Assembly: GCA_944385425.1 (NCBI GenBank)
Contig: CALWXD010000047.1
Coordinates: 1-58,317 of the forward strand
Length of the DNA stretch: 58,317 nucleotides
Reading direction: 5' to 3'
Source of the DNA: an uncultured Oscillospiraceae bacterium
GTDB lineage: Bacteria > Bacillota > Clostridia > Oscillospirales > Oscillospiraceae
Part shown: piece after piece, positions 1 through 7,926 of the stretch
Layout: every line of letters begins with the position of its first letter
Position numbering within the stretch: position 1 is the first letter of the stretch
Notes under the pieces: generated by a model
Told to the model about the DNA's origin: nothing
Databases searched by the model: none
What the model saw: only the letters and a program-made list of their open reading frames with translations
Position numbers and translations under genes: made by a program

Positions 1-2
1 AT

Positions 3-353
3 CTCACCGAGGAGCAAATTAGGGAGGCGGGCTTTGCCCCCTATTTTGTGGATCATACCGCCGGCGTCTACCCTACGGCCGCCTCCGGCGCCCCCTGGAA
101 CGCCGCCGGGATCGGCGTCAAGGGGGACCTCATCGCGGACCTCACGGAGGACCTGGCGGCGGAGCAGAAGGCCCGGGTCACCTATGACAACATTCTCCGC
201 CTCTCCGACGACCCGGACGTCAACGACGTCATCAAGTTCCTCCGGGCCCGGGAGGTGGTACACTTCCAGCGGTTTGGCGAGGGGCTGCGCCTGGCCAAGG
301 AGAAAATGGATGAGAAGAACCTCTATTATATCAATCCATCCTTCGACAAGTAG
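3..353 (+). CDS. Manganese catalase family / CotJC-type spore coat protein, 3' part
   Basis: The reading frame is open to the left window edge, so only the last 116 residues are visible. They include the family-typical stretches VDHTAGVYPTAASGAPW, DLTEDLAAEQKAR and FLRAREVVHFQRFGE, in which Glu and His residues are the expected di-manganese ligands (ferritin-like four-helix fold). Proteins of this kind in Bacillus (CotJC) and clostridia sit in the spore coat and can disproportionate peroxide. A GTG at 48 lies inside the domain and is not a credible start. CotJC as opposed to a vegetative Mn-catalase cannot be settled without the N-terminus and the upstream cotJA/cotJB-type neighbours. Confidence 0.85.
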   Translation, partial: LTEEQIREAGFAPYFVDHTAGVYPTAASGAPWNAAGIGVKGDLIADLTEDLAAEQKARVTYDNILRLSDDPDVNDVIKFLRAREVVHFQRFGEGLRLAKEKMDEKNLYYINPSFDK

Positions 354-500
354 GGCGGAGCCCTGCAGCTGAAACCGAACATGATCCAAGCGGAGCGGGG
401 GCGCAGGGCGCTTTGCGCATAGGCGGCCATGACCGGCGCGTCAAGGCTCCAGGGCCTGCCGCCCAAAGCGTCCCATGGACATTGTACGCCACTTCACACC

Positions 501-538
501 AACAAATGGGAGGCGGGATTTCCCGCCTCCCATTTGTT
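501..538. terminator. Bidirectional hairpin terminator between convergent genes
   Basis: A perfect 18-bp inverted repeat (arms 501-518 and 521-538, starting AACAAATGGGAGGCGGGA) lies 22 bp beyond the stop of the minus-strand regulator and 147 bp beyond the CotJC-like gene. The T content at either end is short. Nothing gene-like is seen in the 354-500 stretch. Confidence 0.7.
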
Positions 539-560
539 AAAAAGGTAATCTCCTTGTCAG

Positions 561-1346
561 CTACTGCCGCTGGAAGGCGGCGGAAATCAAATCTTGCAGT
601 CCGCCCCAGGCATGCGGGAACTCCCGCTTGACTGCCGCCCAGACCTCCTGGGCGGTGGCTCCGGCGTCTTTGGCAAAGGCGTATGTCCCAACGGCCGCGT
701 CGCCTACCGCGACATGCCCCACAGCCCCGCCGCCGATGGCGAGCCCGCCGGAGACGGCGGCGCCGCCCAGAGAGAACCACTGGCTGACCGCCATCCCGCC
801 CAGGGCAAGGCCGCCCACCGCAATGCCCCCCAGGGACACGAGGCCCAGGCTGAGCCCGCCCAGGGCCAGCAGCAGCCCCACGCTGACGCCGCCGAAGGAG
901 AACAATCCCAAAGAGCAGCCGCCCACTGCCACCACCCCCACGGCGGCGTTGCCAATGGCGATGACGCCGGTGGCCCGGGCAAAGCCGCGGCGGCAGATGC
1001 GGATATGGACCAGGGGCAGGCCGAAAATTTTCCGCCGGCTGACATATTCATAGGTCGGCATATACCGCGGACAGGCGCAGCAGCCGGTCCGCGGCCCCTC
1101 CGCCGCGGGAGGGTCCTCCCTCCCCCGCTGACCTGTCCCGTTCCCGCTTTCAGCGGTCCCCACCAGCTCGTCCAGACTCAGCTCAAACAGCCGGGCCAGC
1201 TCCACCAGCTTTTCCAGCTCCGGCGTGGTCTGCCCCAGCTCCCACTTGCTGACGGTCTGCCGCGTGACGCCCAGCCGGTGGCCCAGCTCCTCCTGGGACC
1301 AGCTCCGGCCGCGGCGCAGAGCTGTGAGGTTTTCTGCAAAATACAT
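561..1346 (-). CDS. XRE-family HTH regulator with glycine-rich repeat domain
   Basis: Residues about 1-60 form a Cro/CI-type helix-turn-helix (SWSQEELGHRLGVTRQTVSKWELGQ). A hydrophilic linker with two Cys follows, then FGLPLVHIRI and about 120 residues of regularly spaced Gly (AIGNAAVGVVAVGG, GGLSLGLVSLGGIAVGG), a 5-6-residue period that resembles a membrane or beta-helix-like repeat. HTH proteins with this tail are common in Firmicutes but their ligand is unknown to me. The start was placed at ATG 1346 because AAAGGAGG lies 12 bp upstream; the TTG four codons earlier abuts the Shine-Dalgarno. The gene ends at the 501-538 terminator and is probably a single-gene unit. The tail may sense membrane state; that is inference. 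Confidence 0.8.
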   Translation of the reverse strand: MYFAENLTALRRGRSWSQEELGHRLGVTRQTVSKWELGQTTPELEKLVELARLFELSLDELVGTAESGNGTGQRGREDPPAAEGPRTGCCACPRYMPTYEYVSRRKIFGLPLVHIRICRRGFARATGVIAIGNAAVGVVAVGGCSLGLFSFGGVSVGLLLALGGLSLGLVSLGGIAVGGLALGGMAVSQWFSLGGAAVSGGLAIGGGAVGHVAVGDAAVGTYAFAKDAGATAQEVWAAVKREFPHAWGGLQDLISAAFQRQ

Positions 1347-1480
1347 AGGGTGTCTCAACCTCCTTTTCCGGGGAACAAGGGTAACAGAAATCGGTGCCGC
1401 CGTCTACCAAAAACCGCTGGAAATCTGTCAACCAAGGTTAACATGGCCCCTTTTCCTCCAATCCCCGGCGCCATTCCCTC

Positions 1481-1526
1481 CAAAAAGGGAAACTGCCCGC
1501 CCGGCTCCAGGCCGGGGGGCAGCTTT
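1481..1526 (-). terminator. Rho-independent terminator of fba
   Basis: On the minus strand a GC stem (CTGCCC..CCGGC paired with GCCGG..GGGCAG, 5-nt loop at 1506-1510) is followed by TTTCCCTTTTT. It lies about 20 bp past the fba stop. Confidence 0.8.
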
Positions 1527-1546
1527 TGAGCGGGGGGAACTTCCTT

Positions 1547-2515
1547 TTACGCCTTGCCGTCGCAGCCCAGCACGTTGATGAGCTTGTGCTTGACCAGCTC
1601 CTTGATGGCGGCCCGGGCGGGCTTGAGGTACTCCCGGGGGTCGAACTTGTCGGGATGCTCGGCAAAGAACTGGCGGATGGTGCCGGTCATGGCCAGGCGC
1701 AGGTCGGAGTCGATGTTGATCTTGCAGACGGCGCTGTGGGCGGCCTGGCGCAGCTGCTCCTCGGGGATGCCAACGGCGTCGGGCATCTTCCCGCCGTTAG
1801 CGTTGATCATCTTCACGAAATTCTGGGGCACGGAGGAGGAGCCGTGGAGCACGATGGGGAACCCGGGCAGGCGCTTGACCACCTCGTCCAGAATGTCAAA
1901 GCGCAGGGGCGGGGGAACCAGCTCGCCCTTCTCGTTGCGGGTGCACTGGGCGGCGGTGAACTTATAGGCGCCGTGGCTGGTGCCGATGGCGATGGCCAGG
2001 GAGTCGCAGCCGGTCTTGGCCACAAACTCCTCCACCTCCTCGGGGTGGGTGTAGTGGGACTCCTCGGCGGAGACCTTCACATCGTCCTCAATGCCGGCCA
2101 GGGCGCCCAGCTCGGCCTCCACCACCACGCCGTGGTCGTGGGCGTACTCCACCACCTTCTTGGTGATCTCGATGTTCTCGGCAAAGGGCTTGGAGGAGGC
2201 GTCGATCATGACGGAGGTAAAGCCGCCGTCGATGCAGCTCTTGCAGGTCTCAAAATCGGGGCCGTGATCCAGATGCAGGGCGATGGGGATATTGGGGCAC
2301 TCGATGACAGCGGCCTCCACCAGCTTCACCAGGTAGGTGTGGTTGGCATAGGCCCGGGCGCCCTTGGAAACCTGGAGGATCATGGGGGCGTTGACCTCTT
2401 TTGCGGCCTCGGTAATGCCCTGGACGATCTCCATGTTGTTGACATTGAAGGCGCCGATGGCGTAGCCGCCGCTGTAGGCTTTCGCGAACATCTCTTTTGT
2501 CGTAACAAGGGGCAT
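1547..2515 (-). CDS. fba: Class II fructose-1,6-bisphosphate aldolase
   Basis: A 322-aa zinc-dependent aldolase that cleaves fructose 1,6-bisphosphate to DHAP and glyceraldehyde 3-phosphate. The class II signatures are clear: IALHLDHGPDFETCK carries the catalytic Asp and a Zn His, EAELGALAGIED has the conserved Glu, and GTSHGAYK and LHGSSSVP carry the remaining Zn histidines and the phosphate-binding Ser/Gly residues; NIDSDLRLA is also typical. The start ATG has GGGAGG 8 nt upstream. It is divergent from the phosphofructokinase gene, so the 130-bp spacer controls two consecutive glycolytic steps. It ends in a strong terminator at 1481-1526. Confidence 0.97.
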   Translation of the reverse strand: MPLVTTKEMFAKAYSGGYAIGAFNVNNMEIVQGITEAAKEVNAPMILQVSKGARAYANHTYLVKLVEAAVIECPNIPIALHLDHGPDFETCKSCIDGGFTSVMIDASSKPFAENIEITKKVVEYAHDHGVVVEAELGALAGIEDDVKVSAEESHYTHPEEVEEFVAKTGCDSLAIAIGTSHGAYKFTAAQCTRNEKGELVPPPLRFDILDEVVKRLPGFPIVLHGSSSVPQNFVKMINANGGKMPDAVGIPEEQLRQAAHSAVCKINIDSDLRLAMTGTIRQFFAEHPDKFDPREYLKPARAAIKELVKHKLINVLGCDGKA

Positions 2516-2552
2516 ATCTCGTATCCTCCCATTATATAAAGAATCTTTCTTT

Positions 2553-2580
2553 ATGATACCACTTTTTTGTGAAAATGCAA
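2553..2580 (-). promoter_or_regulatory. Sigma-A promoter of fba
   Basis: Minus strand TTGCAT - 16 bp - TATCAT, with TGG just before the -10. It gives a leader of about 30 nt with a small AT-rich hairpin. Confidence 0.55.
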
Positions 2581-2583
2581 CTG

Positions 2584-2612
2584 TTTACAAAAACAAAAAG
2601 GGGTGTTAAACT
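2584..2612 (+). promoter_or_regulatory. Sigma-A promoter of pfp
   Basis: TTTACA - 17 bp - TAAACT, about 27 bp before the GGAGG of the phosphofructokinase gene. It is back-to-back with the fba promoter, with -35 regions only a few bases apart. Confidence 0.6.
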
Positions 2613-2645
2613 CTTCTTAGATTTGTTGATTTGGAGGTATCACAA

Positions 2646-3884
2646 ATGAAAGAACTCAAAGGCGCATGCATCATTGGCCAGTCCGGCGGGCCCTCTTCCG
2701 TCATCAACTCCAGTGCATACGGCGTCATCCGCACCGCCCTGGACAACCCCATGATCACCAATGTCTACGGCGCGGAGCACGGCATCAAGGGCGTCCTCAA
2801 CGACCGGCTGTTCGACATGGGCAAGGAGGATCCCAAGGAGCTGGAGCTCTTGAAGTATACCCCCTCCTCCGCCCTGGGCTCCTGCCGCTACAAGATGGCG
2901 GACCCGGATGTGGACGACACCGACTACAAGCGGATCCTGGAGATCTTCAAGAAGTATGACGTCCGCTATTTCTTCTACAACGGCGGCAACGACTCCATGG
3001 ATACCTGCAACAAGATCTCCAAATATATGATGAAGGCCGGCTACGAGTGCCGGGTGATGGGCGTGCCCAAGACCATCGACAACGACCTCTTCGGCACCGA
3101 CCACTGCCCCGGTTTCGCCAGCGCCGCCAAGTATATCGCCACCAGCTGCATGGAGGTATACCAGGACGCCCGGGTGTACGACACCGGCATGATCTGCATC
3201 ATCGAGATCATGGGCCGCCACGCCGGCTGGCTCACCGCCGCCTCCGCCATGGCTACCTACGCCGGCTCCGGTCCTGACTTGATCTATCTCCCGGAGACGG
3301 ACTTCGACATGGACAGGTTCCTTGCCGACGTCAAGCGGGTCTACGCGGAAAAGGGCAACTGCATGGTGGCCGTCAGCGAGGGTATCCACTACGCCGACGG
3401 GTCCTTCGTCTCCGAGGCCAAGACCTCCGCCACCGACGGGTTCGGCCATGCCCAGCTGGGCGGCCTGGCGGCCCTGCTGGCGGACCGGGTCAAGCGGGAG
3501 ACCGGCGCCAAGGTCCGCGGCATCGAGCTGAGCCTTCTGCAGCGGTGCGCCGCCCACCTGGCCAGCAAGACCGACTATGAGGAGTCCTTCATGGCCGGCA
3601 AGGCGGCCGTGGAGAACGCGGTGAACGGCCTTACGGACAAGATGGTGGGCTTTACCTGCACCCGGGAGGGCGGCAAATACGTCTGCCAGACCAAGCTTTT
3701 GAACCTCACCGATGTGGCCAACGTGGAGAAGAAGGTGCCCCTGGAGTGGATCAACGACCAGCACAACGGCATCAACCAGGGCTTTATCGACTACTGCCTG
3801 CCCCTTATCCAGGGGGAGACGGAGATGGTCAAGGAGAACGGCCTGCCCCGGTTCGCCCGTCTGAAAAAGGTTCTGGCAAAATAA
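2646..3884 (+). CDS. pfp: 6-phosphofructokinase, probably PPi-dependent
   Basis: A 412-aa phosphofructokinase. GQSGGPSSVINSS is the phosphate-donor loop. GVPKTIDND carries Lys where ATP-dependent enzymes have Gly, and NGGNDSM carries Asp in the fourth position of the GGD-G/D motif; both substitutions are the accepted markers of pyrophosphate-type enzymes. MGRHAGWLTAASAM and ELSLLQRC complete the substrate site. The usual GGDD is GGND here. The start is ATG 2646, with GGAGG 8 nt upstream; an upstream in-frame TTG overlaps that site. The enzyme catalyses reversible phosphorylation of fructose 6-phosphate in glycolysis. Donor choice is inferred from motifs only. Confidence 0.92.
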   Translation: MKELKGACIIGQSGGPSSVINSSAYGVIRTALDNPMITNVYGAEHGIKGVLNDRLFDMGKEDPKELELLKYTPSSALGSCRYKMADPDVDDTDYKRILEIFKKYDVRYFFYNGGNDSMDTCNKISKYMMKAGYECRVMGVPKTIDNDLFGTDHCPGFASAAKYIATSCMEVYQDARVYDTGMICIIEIMGRHAGWLTAASAMATYAGSGPDLIYLPETDFDMDRFLADVKRVYAEKGNCMVAVSEGIHYADGSFVSEAKTSATDGFGHAQLGGLAALLADRVKRETGAKVRGIELSLLQRCAAHLASKTDYEESFMAGKAAVENAVNGLTDKMVGFTCTREGGKYVCQTKLLNLTDVANVEKKVPLEWINDQHNGINQGFIDYCLPLIQGETEMVKENGLPRFARLKKVLAK

Positions 3885-3915
3885 AACGGATCCTGCCGAT
3901 CCCCTCTTGCGCAAA

Positions 3916-3961
3916 AAGGATCTGGGAGCTGACGGTCAGCTCCCAGATCCTTCCTTTTTTT
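3916..3961. terminator. Strong terminator, convergent pfp / DUF296
   Basis: A 17-bp perfect stem (AAGGATCTGGGAGCTGA, loop CGG) is followed by CCTTTTTTT on the plus strand. The complementary strand has TTTTT on its far side, so it also serves the gene ending at 3997. Confidence 0.9.
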
Positions 3962-3996
3962 GGATGGTGCGGCAGGCGGACGGAGGCGCCTTTCCC

Positions 3997-4422
3997 TCAG
4001 CCCTCGAACCGGAACAGCTTCAGCCCCGTCTCCGCATCGTACTGCCGGCCCACCCGGCCGTCCATGGCGTGGATGTGCAGCTCGCAGGTGGCGGAGATGC
4101 GGCAGGCGTTGAGGTGCCCGCCCTTGACCGCCAGATCATGGCCGCAGACGGTGATGTGGAGATGGAGGTAGGGCTCCTCCCCCTCGGTGGTGATGCTGCC
4201 CACCAGGGAGGTGATCTCCATGGGGCCGATGAGCGTCTCCTTGTGGTACGCCTTTTCCCCCACGTCATAGAGGCCCACCGTCACCTGGTCCGTGGCGCCG
4301 ATGCCGGTGACGCTGGCCAGTTTCACGCCCTCCGCGCGGCAGAAGGCAGCCAGCTGCTCCAGGACCTCCTCCCCCCGGTTGATGCGGACCAGATAATCCC
4401 CGCCAAATTTCCGATATTCCAT
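3997..4422 (-). CDS. PCC/DUF296 domain protein
   Basis: A 141-aa single-domain protein of the PPC/PCC (DUF296) family. It has the hallmark VTGIGATDQVTVGLYD, then EITSLVGSITTEGEEPYLHLHITVCG and GGHLNACRISATCELHIH. The clustered His residues (HLHI, GGHL, HIH) resemble the metal-binding pattern of archaeal/bacterial stand-alone PCC proteins; in plants the same domain is joined to AT-hooks. There is no DNA-binding hook here, so regulatory function is uncertain. It has a good AAGGAGG site and its own promoter at 4452-4480. It follows spoIVA on the same strand but is probably transcribed separately. Confidence 0.85.
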   Translation of the reverse strand: MEYRKFGGDYLVRINRGEEVLEQLAAFCRAEGVKLASVTGIGATDQVTVGLYDVGEKAYHKETLIGPMEITSLVGSITTEGEEPYLHLHITVCGHDLAVKGGHLNACRISATCELHIHAMDGRVGRQYDAETGLKLFRFEG

Positions 4423-4451
4423 AAAATCCTCCTTCCAGAGCGGTTTTTCTC

Positions 4452-4480
4452 AGTATAGCACCCCTAAAGCCGCCCTACAA
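4452..4480 (-). promoter_or_regulatory. Probable sigma-A promoter of the DUF296 gene
   Basis: Minus strand TTGTAG - 17 bp - TATACT in the 67-bp gap after spoIVA. Confidence 0.5.
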
Positions 4481-4489
4481 GGGAAAACT

Positions 4490-5968
4490 TTACAGGATGA
4501 TGCAGATGAGGCCGCCGCTGCCCTCGTTGACGATCCGCTGCAGCGTCTCCTGGAACTTCTTCCGCGCGTCCTCCGGCATCCGCTGCAGCTTTGCCTGCAG
4601 ATCCTCGTTCACCAGCTCATGGAAACTGCGTCCGAAGATGTTGGACTCCCAGATCTTGGAGGTGTCGCCCTGGAATTTTTCCATGAGGTAGTTTACCATG
4701 TCCTCGCTCTGTTTCTCGTTGCCCACAATGGGGGACACAGTGGACTCGATATCCACCTTGAACATGTGGATGGAGGGGGCGTTGGCCTTGAGGCGCACGC
4801 CGTACCGCCCGCCCTGGCGCATGATCTCCGGCTCCTCCAGAATCAGCTCATCCATGGTGGGCATGACGATGCCGTAGCCCGTCTCATGGACGCTGTGGAG
4901 GGCGTCGGCCACCTTGTCGTAGGACTTTTTCACCTCCGCCAGGGACCGGAGGAGGCTGAGGAGGTCCCCGTCATCCGCCACCGTAAAGCCGGACTGGGCG
5001 CTGAGGGTCTCGTAGAACAGTTGCCTGGGCAGCTCCAGCTCCACCACTGCCACCCCTTTGCCCAGATCCATCCCCGTCAGTTTCGACGCGCTGACCTCCT
5101 CCCCCGCCCCAATGGCGGCCAGCACCGCCTTCACCTCCCGCACATGGGCCAGGGTGGCGGTGGCGGAGCGGATGCGGCTGTAGATGCCGCTTTTGATGGG
5201 GTGCTCCATCTCCAGGGCGTCCACCCAGGGGGGCAGGAAGAAGTCCATCTCGCTGACAGGAAACTCGAAGAGCACCGCCTTCATGATCTCCTTGATGTCC
5301 TGCTCCCCCAGCGTCAGACAGTTGATGGGCATGCAGGTGACGCCGTGCTTCTGGGAGATCTCCTCGCTGATGGCCAGGGCCCGCTGGGACCGGGGGTCGG
5401 TGGAATTCAGAAGGACGATGAAGGGTTTCCCCAGCTCCTTCAGCTCCCGGATCACCCGCTCCTCCGGCTCCACATAGTCCTCCCGGTCGATCTCGGTGAT
5501 GCTGCCGTCGGTGGTGACCACGATGCCGATGGTGGAGTGCTCGGTGATGACCTTCCGCGTGCCGATCTCCGCCGCCTCCGCCATGGGGATCTCGTGGTCG
5601 AACCAGGGGGTCATGACCATGCGGGGGCGGTCGTCCTCAAACTGGCCCATGGCCCCCTTCACCATGTAGCCCACGCTGTCGATCAGCCGGACGGAGAAGG
5701 TGACGCCGTCCTCTAGAACGACCTCTACCGCCTCCTCCGGCACAAATTTGGGCTCCGCCGTCATGATCGTCCGCCCGGAGCCGCTCTGGGGCAGCTCGTC
5801 GATGGCCCGCTCCCGCCGGTAGACATTGTCGATATTGGGGATGACCTGCGTCTCCATAAAGCGCTTGATGAAGGTGGATTTGCCTGTGCGGACCGGCCCC
5901 AGGACACCCAGGAACAGGCTCCCCTCCGTCCGCATGGCGATATCCTGATAGATGGTCGTATTTGTCAT
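4490..5968 (-). CDS. spoIVA: Stage IV sporulation protein A, coat basement ATPase
   Basis: At 492 aa it matches the length of Bacillus SpoIVA. Residues 24-32 are the Walker A loop (GPVRTGKST) of this TRAFAC-related ATPase, followed by a switch region DSVGYM and VTTDGSITEI. The C-terminus GSGGLICIIL is the conserved tail that contacts SpoVM and the outer forespore membrane. SpoIVA polymerises by ATP hydrolysis on the mother-cell face of the forespore and founds the spore coat. Its partners are encoded 4.5 kb away (spoVM and the SipL-like gene). The start is ATG 5968 with GAGGAC ahead, about 30 nt from a sigma-E promoter at 6005-6033. No clear terminator follows. Confidence 0.98.
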   Translation of the reverse strand: MTNTTIYQDIAMRTEGSLFLGVLGPVRTGKSTFIKRFMETQVIPNIDNVYRRERAIDELPQSGSGRTIMTAEPKFVPEEAVEVVLEDGVTFSVRLIDSVGYMVKGAMGQFEDDRPRMVMTPWFDHEIPMAEAAEIGTRKVITEHSTIGIVVTTDGSITEIDREDYVEPEERVIRELKELGKPFIVLLNSTDPRSQRALAISEEISQKHGVTCMPINCLTLGEQDIKEIMKAVLFEFPVSEMDFFLPPWVDALEMEHPIKSGIYSRIRSATATLAHVREVKAVLAAIGAGEEVSASKLTGMDLGKGVAVVELELPRQLFYETLSAQSGFTVADDGDLLSLLRSLAEVKKSYDKVADALHSVHETGYGIVMPTMDELILEEPEIMRQGGRYGVRLKANAPSIHMFKVDIESTVSPIVGNEKQSEDMVNYLMEKFQGDTSKIWESNIFGRSFHELVNEDLQAKLQRMPEDARKKFQETLQRIVNEGSGGLICIIL

Positions 5969-6004
5969 AGCACCGTCCTCTTTTCTCGTTGGTCTCTTGC
6001 TCCC

Positions 6005-6033
6005 ACCTTATGAAAAGTGGGACAGGAATATGA
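6005..6033 (-). promoter_or_regulatory. Sigma-E promoter of spoIVA
   Basis: Minus strand TCATATT - 14 bp - CATAAGGT fits the mother-cell sigma-E pattern (ATATT-type -35, 14-15 bp, CATAnnnT -10). The predicted start lies near 5998, leaving a leader of about 30 nt. One arm of a 9-bp inverted repeat (6019-6027 / 6049-6057, GGGACAGGA) covers the spacer. Confidence 0.8.
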
Positions 6034-6139
6034 GCTGATTTCTGAAAATCCTGTCCCGCCCCCGGCGGCTCCGGATCGCTTTGGTCAAAATAGACAAAGT
6101 TTACTCAAAAACTTCGTCACAGTTCAGCTCTTTTCCTTC

Positions 6140-6168
6140 TTTACAGTAGCGCTTTAGCATGATAAATT
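6140..6168 (+). promoter_or_regulatory. Sigma-A promoter of amino acid ABC operon
   Basis: TTTACA - 17 bp - TAAATT, about 50 bp upstream of the substrate-binding protein start. A small hairpin (ACGGGA / TCCCGT, 6180-6196) lies in the leader. Confidence 0.6.
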
Positions 6169-6222
6169 ATTACACAGCCAACGGGAACATCTCCCGTGGA
6201 TCTTGAAGGAGGATTGTAACAG

Positions 6223-7116
6223 ATGAAAAGAATGCTTTCTCTGCTGCTGGTTCTGATCATGGCCCTGTCCCTTGTGGCCTGCAGCAGCAACAGCGGCGGC
6301 AATGCCGCTGACAACGGCTCCGGCAACAACGCGGGCAACAACAGCTCCGCCGGGGACAATGCCGGCGACGCGGGCGACGCCGATACCGACAGCGACCTCA
6401 GCTATGTCCAGGACAAGGGCACCCTGGTGGTGGGCATCACCTATTTCGCCCCCATGGACTACAAGGAGGAGGGCAGCGACGAGTGGATCGGCTTTGACGC
6501 CGATATGGCCAAGCTCTTCGCCCAGAGTCTGGGCGTCACCGCCGAGTTCCAGGAGATCACCTGGGACTACAAGGTGGAGGAGCTGGACTCCCGGGCCATC
6601 GACTGCGTGTGGAACGGCATGACCCTGGGTGAGGACGTGCTGGCCGCCATGGGGACCTCCGTCCCCTACTGCACCAACTACCAGGTGCTGGTGGTTCCGG
6701 CTAACCAAGCCGCCGACTTTGAGGGCCTCACCTCCCTGGAGGGGCTGAATGTGGCGGTGGAGTCCGGCAGCGCCGGCGAGGAGGCCGCGCTGGCCCTGGG
6801 CGCCACCACTGTGCCGGTCCAGTCCCAGGCCAACGCCTTGATGGAGGTCTCCGCAGGTACCTCCGACGTGGCTGTCATCGACTTCTTGATGGCCGACTCC
6901 ATGGTCGGCGAGGGCACCAGCTATGCCGATCTGACCTACACCTTAAACCTAAACGATCTCCAGGAGCTCCCCGCTGAGGAGTACGGCGTGGGGTTCCGCC
7001 AGGGCTCTGACCTGGTGGATGCCTTCAATGCCTTCTGGGCGGAGAAGGTTGCCGACGGAACCGTACTGGAGACCGCCACCACCTATGGCCTCCAGGGTTC
7101 CGTGATCCTGGACTGA
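6223..7116 (+). CDS. Amino acid ABC transporter substrate-binding lipoprotein
   Basis: A 297-aa extracellular solute-binding protein of family 3 (polar amino acids). The N-terminus MKRMLSLLLVLIMALSLVAC is a lipoprotein signal with lipobox LVAC, so the mature protein is anchored at Cys20 outside the membrane. A Ser/Gly/Asn/Ala-rich linker to about residue 58 tethers the domain. GTLVVGITYFAPMDY and WIGFDADMAKLFAQSLGV are typical of the first lobe, and TSLEGLNVAVESGSAGEEAA is the hinge region of the second. The substrate cannot be read from sequence. Good GGAGG site. It is first in an operon with the permease and ATPase, and a hairpin after it probably makes it the most abundant component. Confidence 0.93.
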   Translation: MKRMLSLLLVLIMALSLVACSSNSGGNAADNGSGNNAGNNSSAGDNAGDAGDADTDSDLSYVQDKGTLVVGITYFAPMDYKEEGSDEWIGFDADMAKLFAQSLGVTAEFQEITWDYKVEELDSRAIDCVWNGMTLGEDVLAAMGTSVPYCTNYQVLVVPANQAADFEGLTSLEGLNVAVESGSAGEEAALALGATTVPVQSQANALMEVSAGTSDVAVIDFLMADSMVGEGTSYADLTYTLNLNDLQELPAEEYGVGFRQGSDLVDAFNAFWAEKVADGTVLETATTYGLQGSVILD

Positions 7117-7148
7117 TCCCCCCACAATAGATCGAGACGCACATGACC

Positions 7149-7178
7149 AAGGCAGAGGGCGGTTTTGCCCTCTGCCTT
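7149..7178 (+). terminator. Intercistronic hairpin after the binding-protein gene
   Basis: A 12-bp perfect stem (AAGGCAGAGGGC, loop 6 nt) with only TTT behind it. Between a binding-protein gene and its permease such hairpins act as partial terminators or 3'-end stabilisers. Confidence 0.65.
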
Positions 7179-7224
7179 TGGACGGCTATCCCCCCTGCTT
7201 ACACCATCCAGAGAGGACGATACC

Positions 7225-7914
7225 ATGATCGAATTTTTCACCTCCAGCACCTTTCAAACCGTGCTGTCCGCGCTGAACAGCGGCTTTTTCAAAACGCTGC
7301 AGCTGTTTTTCATCACCCTCATCGGCGCCCTGCCCCTGGGGCTTATCATCAGCTTTGGCTCCATGAGCCGCTTTCTCCCCCTGCGCTGGCTGACCCGTAC
7401 GGTGGTCTGGATCATCCGGGGCACGCCCCTGGTGCTGCAGATCATCGCCCTTTTCTATGTGCCGGGCATCTGGAAGTGGTTCAACTGGCCCAGCGGCGAG
7501 GGGGGGCGGATGATGGCGGTGTGCGTGGCCTTCATCATCAACTACGCCTGCTACTTCTCCGAGATCTACCGGGGCGGCATCCAGGGCGTCCCCAAGGGGC
7601 AGCAGGAGGCCGGGCAGGTGCTGGGCATGACCAAGTCCCAGATCTTCCGCCATGTGACGCTGCTGCAGATGATCAAGCGCATTGTCCCCCCCATGTCCAA
7701 CGAGGTCATTACCCTGGTGAAGGACACCTCCCTGGCCCGGGTCGTCTCCCTGCAGGAGGTCATCTGGATGGGCGAGTCCTTCATGAAGGGCAACTCCGGC
7801 ATCGCGGGGCTGGTGTGGCCCATGTTCTTTACGGCGGTGTACTACTTGATCTTCAGCGGCATCGTGACCATGCTCCTAGGCCGGCTGGAGAAAAAACTGG
7901 CGTTCTTTCAGTAA
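7225..7914 (+). CDS. Amino acid ABC transporter permease
   Basis: A 229-aa membrane protein of the His/Glu/Gln/Arg permease family. SGFFKTLQLFFITLIGALPLGL is the first span. RWLTRTVVWIIRGTPLVLQI carries the family RGTPLL signature, and EIYRGGIQGVPKGQQEAGQVLGM is the EAA loop that docks on the ATPase. Five to six hydrophobic segments are visible. ATG 7225 was chosen because GAGAGG lies 8 nt upstream; the frame continues 60 codons further up, through the hairpin, which is not coding. It lies 12 bp before the ATPase start and is co-transcribed with it. Confidence 0.93.
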   Translation: MIEFFTSSTFQTVLSALNSGFFKTLQLFFITLIGALPLGLIISFGSMSRFLPLRWLTRTVVWIIRGTPLVLQIIALFYVPGIWKWFNWPSGEGGRMMAVCVAFIINYACYFSEIYRGGIQGVPKGQQEAGQVLGMTKSQIFRHVTLLQMIKRIVPPMSNEVITLVKDTSLARVVSLQEVIWMGESFMKGNSGIAGLVWPMFFTAVYYLIFSGIVTMLLGRLEKKLAFFQ

Positions 7915-7926
7915 GGAGGGTTGGAC

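Noticed and set aside
2640-3914. Antisense frame opposite the phosphofructokinase gene
   Set aside because: Gly/His/Val-rich shadow of pfp without start signals.
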